NCBI RefSeq assembly: GCF_018118585.1
Contig: NZ_CP069421.1
Span: 1,178,001-1,242,000 of the forward strand
From: Aristaeella lactis
Lineage (GTDB): Bacteria > Bacillota > Clostridia > Christensenellales > Aristaeellaceae
Length of the DNA: 64,000 bases
Direction: 5' to 3'
The translations under genes and the position numbers were made by a program. Positions 16,453-23,628 of the stretch are shown here, one piece after another. The notes under the pieces were generated by a model. That model did not search any database, was not told the DNA's origin, and worked only from the letters and a program-made list of their open reading frames with translations. The stretch's first letter is position 1, and each line of letters begins with the position of its first letter.

Positions 16453-16457
16453 ATCTG
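16453..16457. repeat. Target-site duplication, left copy (ATCTG)
   Basis: ATCTG directly before the TGT of the left end. The same 5 bp follow the right end at 30848. The next base is T on both sides, so the repeat can be read as ATCTGT and the exact cut is ambiguous by 1 bp. Confidence 0.75.
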
Positions 16458-16639
16458 TGTCGGATTGTAATTATCTCGTTAATATTGCAATTATCCCGTT
16501 AATATGTTGCATGTTCATTGTAATTATCCTGTTAACAAGGACTGTTTTTCCAATTTCCATTGTAATTATCCTGTTAACAAGATAATTTCCATTGTAATTA
16601 TCCCGTTAACAGATTTTTCCATTGTAATTATTCTGTTAA
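16458..16639. repeat. Transposon left end with six TnsB-type sites
   Basis: Direct copies of TTGTAATTATCYYGTTAA begin at 16465, 16485, 16518, 16560, 16592 and 16622. Sites 1 and 2 are 20 bp apart and the others 30-42 bp. Variation is confined mainly to positions 4 and 11-13. The terminus is TGTCGGATTG. These are the expected binding sites of the TnsB-like transposase. Confidence 0.88.
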
Positions 16640-16644
16640 TAAGT

Positions 16645-16833
16645 TTATTTATCTTTTTCGCCTGCGTACACTCTCTCAAGAAAATATACTCTGGATATTT
16701 TCCCGGCTATAGTAATGAAACCTTTCTCTTTCAACTCCTTGTTAAGAGTTTGTATGATTTTATATGCTTTTGATTCTGACACACCCAAGTATTCGGCAAC
16801 GTCTGTTGCATTCAGGAATCTTTTATTATCCAT
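16645..16833 (-). CDS. Small HTH protein, Xis-like
   Basis: A 62-residue winged-helix DNA-binding protein (FLNATDVAEYLGVSESKAYK, then a basic wing ending in SRVYFLERVY). This type is common in integrative elements of Firmicutes as an excisionase or regulator. AGGAG precedes the ATG. It is the gene closest to the left end and its stop is 5 bp from the innermost TnsB-type site. No tyrosine recombinase or relaxase is present here, so it may be a relic of another element or a regulator. Confidence 0.75.
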   Translation of the reverse strand: MDNKRFLNATDVAEYLGVSESKAYKIIQTLNKELKEKGFITIAGKISRVYFLERVYAGEKDK

Positions 16834-16846
16834 ACTGCTTCTCCTC

Positions 16847-17101
16847 TCAGCCCTCTGCCTTTGCGGTCATAGCCTGGTACATTTTCATCAGTTCCGCAAC
16901 GCACTCGGATTCAGAATTCAGTTTGCCCCAGAATCCATAGGCTTCCATAACAGCACGGTCGTTCTTCTGGTGGGCGGTACGCAGTTCTGGTGGCATGGTC
17001 AATTCATCGTACAGATCCGCGAGGCTGCTGTTCGGATATTTGGAACGAGCGTCCAGAATCATCTGGGCAGTTTCTTCAATCTTTTGCCGCTGGCCATTCA
17101 T
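16847..17101 (-). pseudogene. C-terminal fragment of a class I DNA methyltransferase
   Basis: An 84-residue frame containing ILDARSKYPNSSLADLYDEL followed by TMPPELRTAHQKNDRAVMEAYGF. This matches the extreme C-terminus of large MmeI/YeeA-type DNA methyltransferases, in which this segment follows the target-recognition region. All catalytic motifs are missing. The frame begins exactly where the DUF4314 gene begins on the other strand (17099-17103), which looks like a recombination junction. It may be translated but cannot methylate DNA. Confidence 0.65.
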
Positions 17102-17102
17102 G

Positions 17103-17327
17103 ATGCAGATCAGGCCGGAGATGCTGAAAAAGCTCCGGGAGGATTACCCGACCGGATGCCGCGTGGAGCTTATTCAGATGTTTGAGGAACCGCGCAAGGA
17201 CATGGTTCCCGGACTGACCGGAGAGGTCATGTTCGTGGATGACGCGGGCGGCATTCATGTCGCCTGGTCAAACGGCTCAACCCTTGCTGCGATCCACGGC
17301 ATCGACGTCATCCGCAGAATCGACTGA
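17103..17327 (+). CDS. DUF4314 family protein
   Basis: A 74-residue protein with RPEMLKKLREDYPTGCRVEL, a VPGLTGEVMFVDDAGGIHVAW core and a GSTLAAIHGIDVIRRID end. It matches the small DUF4314 family of Firmicute prophages and integrative elements. The function is unknown; the fold is probably a small beta barrel. No good ribosome-binding site is visible and the start overlaps the oppositely oriented methyltransferase fragment, so its expression signals may have been lost. ATG at 17100 is an alternative start. Confidence 0.7.
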   Translation: MQIRPEMLKKLREDYPTGCRVELIQMFEEPRKDMVPGLTGEVMFVDDAGGIHVAWSNGSTLAAIHGIDVIRRID

Positions 17328-17346
17328 TCACAATCAACCGCCAAAG

Positions 17347-17372
17347 GGCCACCCGTCAAAAGGTGGCCTTTT
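17347..17372 (+). terminator. Terminator after the DUF4314 gene
   Basis: GGCCACC, an 8-nt loop, GGTGGCC, then TTTT, 20 bp after the stop and just before the tail gene. Confidence 0.65.
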
Positions 17373-17392
17373 GACGTATTTGGAGGAATACC

Positions 17393-18091
17393 ATGCAGGA
17401 CTTTTTTCTCTGGAACGGGGTGGACTGCCGCATCTACGGCATCCACGTGACGGAGCAGCCTCCCATCACCATACCGCTTGAGCGAAGCACCCAGACCAAT
17501 GTGCCCGGCAGGCCGGGAAGCCTGACACAGCTGGAAGGCGAAGACGTCTACGACGATATGATCCTCACCGCTACCTGTTTTATCTCTGATCCGGCGCAGA
17601 TCCCGGCCATCGCCGCATGGCTGAAGGGAGCAGGAACAGTCACCTTTGCCAACCGGACAGGCGGCTACTACAAAGCACGGATCGCTAACCAGATCCCTTT
17701 TGAAAAGGTGCTCCGGGGCAATCCGCACTGTACCTTTGCAGTCAACTTCCGCTGCTATCCGTTTTTCTATGCCGATGCCGCCGCTGACATCACCGTTACC
17801 ACATCCGGGACGATCATCACGAATCCGGGAAGCGTGTACTCCGAGCCGATCCTCACGGTGTATGGTTCCGGGGACATTACGCTCATGGTGGGTACAACCA
17901 TTGTGGAACTGGAGGATATTTCCGGGAGCATCATTCTCGACTGCGCTCTGAAGGAAGCCTACCTGGGCAGCACCCTGATGAACGACCATATGACCGGAGA
18001 GTTCCCGGTACTCAAGCCGGGGATGAATCCCATTAGTTGGACTGGAGCGGTGACGAAGGTGGTCATAAAGCCGAATTGGCGATATCTATAA
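17393..18091 (+). CDS. Phage distal tail protein (Dit family)
   Basis: A 232-residue siphophage distal tail protein, which forms the hub at the tail tip that links the tube to the tail-associated lysin. It starts FFLWNGVDCRIYGIHVTEQPP and has the N-terminal beta domain typical of the family, then a galectin-like C-terminal half. It appears full length. GGAGG precedes the ATG. In phages the tail endopeptidase gene follows at once; here a minus-strand cassette of about 2.2 kb lies in between. No other structural phage genes are near, so it is a relic. Confidence 0.85.
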   Translation: MQDFFLWNGVDCRIYGIHVTEQPPITIPLERSTQTNVPGRPGSLTQLEGEDVYDDMILTATCFISDPAQIPAIAAWLKGAGTVTFANRTGGYYKARIANQIPFEKVLRGNPHCTFAVNFRCYPFFYADAAADITVTTSGTIITNPGSVYSEPILTVYGSGDITLMVGTTIVELEDISGSIILDCALKEAYLGSTLMNDHMTGEFPVLKPGMNPISWTGAVTKVVIKPNWRYL

Positions 18092-18093
18092 TG

Positions 18094-18690
18094 TCACTTA
18101 CCAAGCAGATATGATAAAATGACGAATGCCAACAACGACGCTACGCCTCCGCCAACAATCTGCATTATAGTGTGTCTGTTCGTTTTTAAACTTGCAATGG
18201 CAACAAGCACTAAAATGATGCAACCGATGGGAAATGCTGGCCATAAACCATTTTGAATCAATAATAGCATAGGCCCGACTACGCCGCATATATGTCCGCT
18301 GATTTTCAGTTGAAAAGCTTTGTTGAACAGGATGATTATGATTCCACTCAACAGGTATTCAAGGCAGAAAAACCAGATTGAACGTGAAGCATTGCTTAGT
18401 ACGCACACAAGAATGGAAAGAATATAGCCTCCAACCGCAAATATCATGGCGAGATATCTTTGCCCAATACGACCTTGATCTTTAAAATGCGGTATGAACC
18501 TTTGAAGCGGGTATGCCATTAGCGGCAAGAGACCAAGACAAGCAATCAAAGCCCACAACTGCAGCACGTTTGAAAAAACATTCCTCCTGTGTATCCAAAG
18601 CAACGCGAGAGAAGCCATTGCCAGAATGGGTGCAGCCGTCATAATTCGGATGGCTTTCCAAATATCGTTTTTTTGTTCAGCAGATCTCAT
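18094..18690 (-). CDS. Polytopic membrane protein, PAP2-like
   Basis: A 198-residue protein with about six membrane segments. KISGHICG resembles the SGH motif of PAP2 phosphatases, and NRHTIMQ lies where the catalytic His motif would be, but the Arg/His/Asp set is incomplete, so activity is doubtful. It overlaps degV by 4 nt and is co-transcribed with it under the divergent TetR regulator. Its stop lies 2 bp from the stop of the convergent tail gene. Confidence 0.65.
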   Translation of the reverse strand: MRSAEQKNDIWKAIRIMTAAPILAMASLALLWIHRRNVFSNVLQLWALIACLGLLPLMAYPLQRFIPHFKDQGRIGQRYLAMIFAVGGYILSILVCVLSNASRSIWFFCLEYLLSGIIIILFNKAFQLKISGHICGVVGPMLLLIQNGLWPAFPIGCIILVLVAIASLKTNRHTIMQIVGGGVASLLAFVILSYLLGK

Positions 18691-19604
18691 TCATGTTCAC
18701 CTTCGTTCTTTGATGAATCGTTCATTTGGGGACGTTCATCTCCATAGAAGAATATCGCTACAGTTCCCGGCCCGCAGTGCGAAGCAATAATCGTGCCTAT
18801 ATCACAAATGCGGATATCCCCGTGGATTTTGGGGAAACGTTCCTGGAGGACGGCTTTCATTTGTTCTGCTACAGAAAGACAGTTTGAATGGCATATCCAG
18901 CATTTCCCGCTGTACTCTTTCCCTCTGTCAGCATGCTGTTCCATTTCATCCGCTGTGCGCAGAATCGCGTTTTTCTTTGTTCGGACTTTATTGTAAGCAA
19001 CAATTTTACCATCATAGTCCAGCCGCATGATCGGACAAATACTAAGCAATGTGCCAATGGCAGCAGCAGGGCCGGAAAGTCTTCCACTGCGGCGATAATA
19101 ACTGAGCGTGGTTGAGAAAAACTGATGATGCAGTCTTCGGCTATGACATTTGATCCATTCGACAATTTCGTCCAGGTCTTTCCCTGCGTCACGCAGATCC
19201 GCAACGTCATCCACCAGCATACCATAACCGGAAGAGGAACAGGTTGTATCAATGACAATAATCCGACGATCCGGATACTTCGCCTGCAGTTTTTCTCCCG
19301 CTGCAATTCCATTCAGAATGGATGGCGTCATCCCTGTCCCGAATCCAAGGTGAAGCACATCACCCTTCTGAAGGAGTCCTTCGAGATATGCCTCATACGC
19401 CATCTCTGTAATCTGAGATGTTTTCGGGATCACGCCATCTTCCAGAAAGCGATAAAATTGAGGCATACTGTCTGGATTTCTTCCCATATCATCAGGATAC
19501 TCCTGATCGTTTACCAGATAGGAGTACTCGATCACAGAGATCTTTCGGGACTGTATGTAAGACCAGGGTAAATCTACCGTGGATTCACAGGAAAGAGTGA
19601 ACAT
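18687..19604 (-). CDS. DegV family fatty-acid-binding protein
   Basis: A 305-residue DegV protein. In this family a bound fatty acid is held between two domains, and some members (FakB) present it to the kinase FakA. Seen here are the N-terminal STVDLPWSYI, the PKTSQITEMAYEAY loop whose Thr/Ser contact the carboxylate, LHLGFGTGMTPS, and YYRRSGRLSG. It is divergent from a TetR gene with a strong palindromic operator between them, and coupled to a PAP2-like membrane gene. The set probably forms a lipid-related cassette carried by the transposon. Confidence 0.88.
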   Translation of the reverse strand: MFTLSCESTVDLPWSYIQSRKISVIEYSYLVNDQEYPDDMGRNPDSMPQFYRFLEDGVIPKTSQITEMAYEAYLEGLLQKGDVLHLGFGTGMTPSILNGIAAGEKLQAKYPDRRIIVIDTTCSSSGYGMLVDDVADLRDAGKDLDEIVEWIKCHSRRLHHQFFSTTLSYYRRSGRLSGPAAAIGTLLSICPIMRLDYDGKIVAYNKVRTKKNAILRTADEMEQHADRGKEYSGKCWICHSNCLSVAEQMKAVLQERFPKIHGDIRICDIGTIIASHCGPGTVAIFFYGDERPQMNDSSKNEGEHE

Positions 19605-19655
19605 TGCAAAGCCTCCCTTCGCGCTTCAACAAAGGGATTGTATCATTCAATACTT

Positions 19656-19711
19656 TGCGCTACAATAGTAGCGCAGGCATCTGCTACAGTCATAACAAAA
19701 TTGTAGCGCAT
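19656..19711 (+). promoter_or_regulatory. TetR operator between degV and tetR
   Basis: A perfect palindrome TGCGCTAC-AATA-GTAGCGCA (19656-19675) and a further half-site TTGTAGCGCA (19701-19710), placed between the divergent genes. It is the likely binding site of the regulator at 19725. Confidence 0.8.
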
Positions 19712-19724
19712 CAGGAGGAATAGC

Positions 19725-20288
19725 ATGTACCATATTCGGGAAGACAAACGATCAGCACAATCGGCGGAACTCATATATCAGTGTATTCTGAAATTGATGG
19801 ATCAAAAATCCTATGACCTGATTTCGGTGACTGATATACAGCGTAAATCAGGAATTGCGCGAACTACTTTTTATCGCTGCTTTGACAACATATCTGATGT
19901 GTTTCTCTGGAAATGCGATGAAGCATTTCATACTGCTTTCAGCACATACCATCCGCCAGCCTTTCGTGGCGAATTCGATCTGGCTCGGCATTTTGTCAAT
20001 TACTGGATACAGAATTACAAAATCCTCGAAATACTCATGAGGATCAATCGTCTGGACATCATTTTTACCTGCCACATGAAAAATGCTTATATTCTGGAAG
20101 AAAAATACGGCGTTCTTCCTAATTTGCCTCGGGCACATACGGAATACTATGTGTCTGTCAGAACAGGATTCACAATCAGCATCCTGCTTGCCTGGCTGAA
20201 AGGCGGCAGAAAGGAAAACGCGGATGAGATTATTGAAATTATCAGAGAACAGTTTGCGGTACTAAAAAACGATATGGACATTCTTTAG
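19725..20288 (+). CDS. TetR/AcrR-family regulator
   Basis: A 187-residue repressor. The N-terminal HTH (about 10-60) includes ISVTDIQRKSGIARTTFYRC. The helical C-terminal domain carries FTISILLAWLKGGRKENADEI, as in the DhaS-like TetR group with DUF-type C-termini. GGAGG precedes the ATG. It is divergent from degV, with a strong operator in between, so it probably represses both itself and the degV/membrane pair. A terminator follows 28 bp after its stop. Confidence 0.88.
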   Translation: MYHIREDKRSAQSAELIYQCILKLMDQKSYDLISVTDIQRKSGIARTTFYRCFDNISDVFLWKCDEAFHTAFSTYHPPAFRGEFDLARHFVNYWIQNYKILEILMRINRLDIIFTCHMKNAYILEEKYGVLPNLPRAHTEYYVSVRTGFTISILLAWLKGGRKENADEIIEIIREQFAVLKNDMDIL

Positions 20289-20316
20289 TGCATGCTCACA
20301 CCTAAGATAATCGATC

Positions 20317-20340
20317 AGTGTCCGAAGAGGACACTTTTTT
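20317..20340 (+). terminator. Terminator of the tetR gene
   Basis: AGTGTCC, a short loop, GGACACT, then TTTTT. Confidence 0.85.
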
Positions 20341-20368
20341 AAATTCTTCAGGATTGGAGATGATTCCC

Positions 20369-20989
20369 ATGATCTGTGTCTATCCCGCCGACTGCACCGA
20401 CTTTTCCACCAACGGAAACGGCACCCTGTCTCCGCTGTCCGCGAACGTGACGGAAACCCTGAACGGCGAATATGAACTGCAACTGGTGCATCCCATCGAT
20501 GAAGCCGGAAAATGGCAGCGGCTGGTAGAGGGCTGCATCCTCCGCGCTCCAGTTCCAGCCGCAATGACGCCACGCGTGAACTTCTCCGCGCCGGGCGACG
20601 ACAGCGGAACGGAAATCTGGCGGGTGAACACTGATTTCTCCGGTGCGGAAACCCGGAAAGGCACGCTCCGGCTCCGTTCCGGGCCGGGCACGAAATACAA
20701 AATCCTGGCCAGCTATAAGCACGGTTCCATGGTGCAGGTCGTGGCCAAAACAAACGGCAGCTGGTACGAGGTAACCGCGCCAGATGGAAAACACGGATAC
20801 ATGTCCACCACCTATCTGGTGTTTGATCACAGGGAAGGCTCCGCTTCGCAGGCGGTTTCTTCTACGGTAGAGGAACGCCAGCTGCGGGATCAGCCCTTCC
20901 GCATTTACCGGGTGGTACCGGAACTGGACAAGATCACGGTATATGCCCGGCATATCTTCTATGACCTTCTCGACAATATGATTCATTGA
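20369..20989 (+). pseudogene. Truncated phage tail endopeptidase (Tal N-terminal region) with SH3
   Basis: A 206-residue frame. The N-terminal MICVYPADCTDFSTNGNGTL and LNGEYELQLVHPIDEAGKW match the start of siphophage tail-associated endopeptidases. A bacterial SH3-like domain (about 95-150, GTLRLRSGPGTKYKILASY) is inserted. The tail protein then resumes (FRIYRVVPELDKITVYARHI) and stops at NMIH, whereas family members usually continue for several hundred residues. It therefore lacks the catalytic part. GGAG precedes ATG 20369. It would follow the distal tail gene directly if the degV cassette were removed. Confidence 0.75.
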
Positions 20990-21110
20990 AAATTTGTCCT
21001 TAAAAAAGGATCCCACTAATTATATTACATATTTTTTTAATTTTTTCAGCAACCCGAAGAAAATATTTTTTTTGAACCTAATTAATATAATATCTTTTAG
21101 AGGTGAGTTT

Positions 21111-21305
21111 ATGAAAAGGAATCCCGAAATTTGTCCTTACTGCTGTCATGTGATTCTTGACGACGATCAGGAATACTGTGACTACTGCGGTATGGATATA
21201 GAAGAAGAAGTCCCGGGCGAAAAGGCTTCTGGATCCTGCTTCGGAAGCATCGGGACATTCATACTTGTAATTCTTCTGTTTATTTACCTTGTTGCGAAAA
21301 AGTGA
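21111..21305 (+). CDS. Zinc-ribbon, single-TM small protein
   Basis: A 64-residue protein. Two CxxC pairs (CPYCCH and CDYCG) form a zinc ribbon, followed by an acidic linker and one C-terminal membrane segment (FGSIGTFILVILLFIYLV). AGAGGTGAG precedes the ATG. The 120 bp upstream are very AT-rich, and the gene begins the AT-rich part of the transposon. The function is unknown. Confidence 0.7.
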   Translation: MKRNPEICPYCCHVILDDDQEYCDYCGMDIEEEVPGEKASGSCFGSIGTFILVILLFIYLVAKK

Positions 21306-21343
21306 TATTAACTAAATTGTATTGAGTAATACGATAAGAGTGT

Positions 21344-22543
21344 TTATTCTGGGAGTAAGCCGTTAAGTGCCTTTTCTGTTATCTCAAACCCTCTGATATC
21401 CATATCCTCCCGTATAGCAAAGTCTTTTTCTTTTTCATACAGATCAATCGGCCCAACCACGTTATGGATTACAAATCCGGTTCTTTTCCCTGCGTATTTT
21501 ACTTTTTGTCTCCACATGTCGTTATCATACATAACATGCAGCATTATCGATTCGAATGATGCCTTTTTCCCAACCCATTTGTCTATAACACTTCGAATTG
21601 TATCGACAACTGCTTTCTCGACTGCGAAATGCCGTGAATTGCAAATATCGCCCTTGATTTCCATTATTATTTTCTTTACTTGTTTCTTCCCTGATTCCGA
21701 GTCTGGAATTCCATTTGCCCAGCGTAGGAGCGGTAAAATAAACTTTTCGTCGGTTATGTCTTTATCCGGCTGTAATAGTGTTGATAATTCTGACACTCCA
21801 TCGTATTCAGGTAATAATCTTTCAAATTCGTGTCGTAACTCACGTCGGTTCACAGCTAATTCCGCTTCAGGAAACGCATCGTGTAATGCTTTGTTTATAC
21901 CTGGAACATAATCGTATCGTATTTTTCGCACTTTTTCCCGGTTTTCAAACCGTTTGCATTCGTCGATAAAACCCTTCTCTGAATAATCCTTAACAAAACC
22001 AACCAGGCCGCCGTTTCCATTACTTGTTTCTGCTACAACGCAATGCTTTGTTTCATCATGGACGCAGGAAAATGAACCAAAGTATAATTGTTCATATCCG
22101 TCAATATGTTGAATATCATAAAATGTTTCTGCAAGATCAGTTTCCCATTGTTCGAGGTTTGAGTCGTCTATGCCAAAATTGGCTGAACAGCTTCTTATTG
22201 ATCTATAGTTTCCGCTCATCCATGCATTTATAACCAGATTGCGATATTCCGGGCTGATACCGTTTTTCCATTCGGATGTTTCTTCATAGTCTGCCCCAAA
22301 TGTTGCTCCGCAGCCCTTACAACGCCAGCGTTTTCGAAACACTTGCAAAACTGTTGGCTGCTTGTCAAGCACCGCAAATACTTTGTGAGGAGTCAAGTCC
22401 GGGTTCCATATCGCAAAATACGGACTATCACAGTTTTTTTCCTTGCAGCGAGTTGGCTCCGCGATATATTCCGCCTTCGTATAAACAACGTTCTCTTTCT
22501 GGACTCTCTCCAAAACTTTGTAGCGGTTCAGATGAATGCTCAT
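21344..22543 (-). CDS. ISL3-transposase-like protein without the catalytic triad
   Basis: A 399-residue protein with the plan of ISL3-family transposases. An N-terminal zinc ribbon (CKEKNCDS and RWRCKGCGATFG) is followed by a helical HTH-like region and a core with YDYVPGINKALHDAFPEAEL, which matches the ISL3 segment before the second Asp. The catalytic positions differ: LYFGSF stands where IDEF is expected, VNRREL where VxDRFH is expected, and no TNG..EG.N segment exists near the C-terminus. The likely state is a DNA-binding protein that no longer cuts. ATG 22543 is preferred (GGAG upstream); ATG 22558 is possible. It is divergent from the LexA-like gene. Confidence 0.7.
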   Translation of the reverse strand: MSIHLNRYKVLERVQKENVVYTKAEYIAEPTRCKEKNCDSPYFAIWNPDLTPHKVFAVLDKQPTVLQVFRKRWRCKGCGATFGADYEETSEWKNGISPEYRNLVINAWMSGNYRSIRSCSANFGIDDSNLEQWETDLAETFYDIQHIDGYEQLYFGSFSCVHDETKHCVVAETSNGNGGLVGFVKDYSEKGFIDECKRFENREKVRKIRYDYVPGINKALHDAFPEAELAVNRRELRHEFERLLPEYDGVSELSTLLQPDKDITDEKFILPLLRWANGIPDSESGKKQVKKIIMEIKGDICNSRHFAVEKAVVDTIRSVIDKWVGKKASFESIMLHVMYDNDMWRQKVKYAGKRTGFVIHNVVGPIDLYEKEKDFAIREDMDIRGFEITEKALNGLLPE

Positions 22544-22632
22544 AGGCCATCGCTCCAATCAAGACATCTATCACTGACAAGTATATCCATATTTGTATGT
22601 GTATACAAGCTTTAATACTTCACTTCAATACA

Positions 22633-22712
22633 TTTCCCGCATGGTCAACAACTTTCCCGCATGATCAACATCAATCCAGCATAAACAATATGAATCCCGC
22701 ATGAAAAAACGC
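22633..22712. repeat. Four 20-bp iterons between the ISL3-like and lexA-like genes
   Basis: Exactly 20-bp periodic units start at 22633, 22653, 22673 and 22693. Units 1 and 2 read TTTCCCGCATGRTCAACA; units 3 and 4 are diverged but keep ATCCMGCAT. The spacing puts all sites on one face of the helix. They lie in the 307-bp divergent promoter region and differ from the transposon-end sites. Confidence 0.8.
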
Positions 22713-22778
22713 GTAATGGCTATATTCACATAGCGAGAATATAATAAAAGCGCAGTAATAAAGTAATCAGTTACCCAC

Positions 22779-22807
22779 TTGCTGCAGCTCCATAATTTGG
22801 ATATAAT
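22779..22807 (+). promoter_or_regulatory. Promoter of the lexA-like gene
   Basis: TTGCTG (22779-22784), a 17-bp spacer, TATAAT (22802-22807), followed by AAGGAG before the ATG at 22851. Confidence 0.8.
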
Positions 22808-22850
22808 ATAAACGAACATTTGCACCATTAATCAAGAAAGGAGTCTGAAA

Positions 22851-23444
22851 ATGCGGAAAATCAACCATGAACGCAGGGTAAAGCTTTACACATTCATGCG
22901 TTCATACTTTGAAGAATACGGTCGCCTTCCGACGTATAGAAGGATTCTTCGAGAGCCTCTTGGTTATTCGTCTATGGCAACGATCACCGCTGACATCAAC
23001 CGTCTCAAAGAAGAAGGACGGCTATGCGAAGATGACGAAAAGAGAACTGCCATTGTTGGAATGAAGCCATTTTCTCCGTCTGTCGTTGGTTCCGTTTCTT
23101 GTGGATACCCGGCGGAAGCGGTCGAGGAAAGAGGAGCAGATCTGATTTCTTCTCTTTTTGAAGGCATGTGCCACAACTTGGTCGTTATTATCGCATCTGG
23201 CAACAGCATGACCGGGCGCGGAATCTACAATGGCGATAAACTGATTGTAAAGAGACAGCCAAACGCCGAACCGGGAGATGTTGTAATTGCCATGATTGAT
23301 GGAGAAACCACATGTAAGACCCTGGCAAAGGACGATAAAGGACAGTATTTGAAAGCGGAAAACCCGGCTTATCCGGACATCAGACCCAATTATGAATGGT
23401 CACTTTACGGTGTAGTCAAGTATGTAATCCATCGGATAGATTAA
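22851..23444 (+). CDS. LexA-like S24 self-cleaving repressor
   Basis: A 197-residue LexA-type protein. The winged-helix domain is at about 1-65. The presumed self-cleavage site is Cys84-Gly85 (SVSCGYPAEA) in place of the usual Ala-Gly. The catalytic dyad is Ser119 (SGNSMT) and Lys156 (TTCKTLAK), the same positions as in E. coli LexA. A Cys-Gly site is known from UmuD. Located at the head of the transposition genes with its own promoter, it probably represses the element and could release it on DNA damage. It is not the host LexA by context. Confidence 0.85.
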   Translation: MRKINHERRVKLYTFMRSYFEEYGRLPTYRRILREPLGYSSMATITADINRLKEEGRLCEDDEKRTAIVGMKPFSPSVVGSVSCGYPAEAVEERGADLISSLFEGMCHNLVVIIASGNSMTGRGIYNGDKLIVKRQPNAEPGDVVIAMIDGETTCKTLAKDDKGQYLKAENPAYPDIRPNYEWSLYGVVKYVIHRID

Positions 23445-23445
23445 A

Positions 23446-23505
23446 GCCCAGAGCTGTTTGCGGCAACTCTGGGCAGCCCCGGTACAGTTTGCGGCTGATT
23501 CCGGG
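23446..23505 (+). other. Twin stem-loops with a shared loop motif
   Basis: Hairpin 1 (23446-23474) pairs GCCCAGAG with CTCTGGGC. Hairpin 2 (23478-23505) pairs CCCGG with CCGGG. Both loops contain GTTTGCGGC. No T tract follows directly. They begin 1 bp after the lexA-like stop and may be a weak terminator, an RNA structure or a protein site. Confidence 0.5.
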
Positions 23506-23628
23506 AAAAGATACTCCCCTCGTTACAGGAAGCGATCTATATGTATTATACACGATTTGAAATAAAAATCGATGGTTTTACAAAAAATCGCTTCTATTTG
23601 GATTATTTTCAAAAAGGAAGTGGTTTTT

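Noticed and set aside
16465-16639. The repeats at the left end as a CRISPR array
   Set aside because: The units are separated by unequal gaps (2 to 24 bp), match inverted copies at the right end, and no cas genes are present. They are transposon-end sites.
16645-21000. An integrative conjugative element or an intact prophage
   Set aside because: No integrase, relaxase, coupling protein, capsid or terminase gene is present. Only an Xis-like protein, DUF4314 and two tail genes remain.
22633-22712. The 20-bp units as a CRISPR array
   Set aside because: The repeats abut each other without spacers and no cas genes are near.
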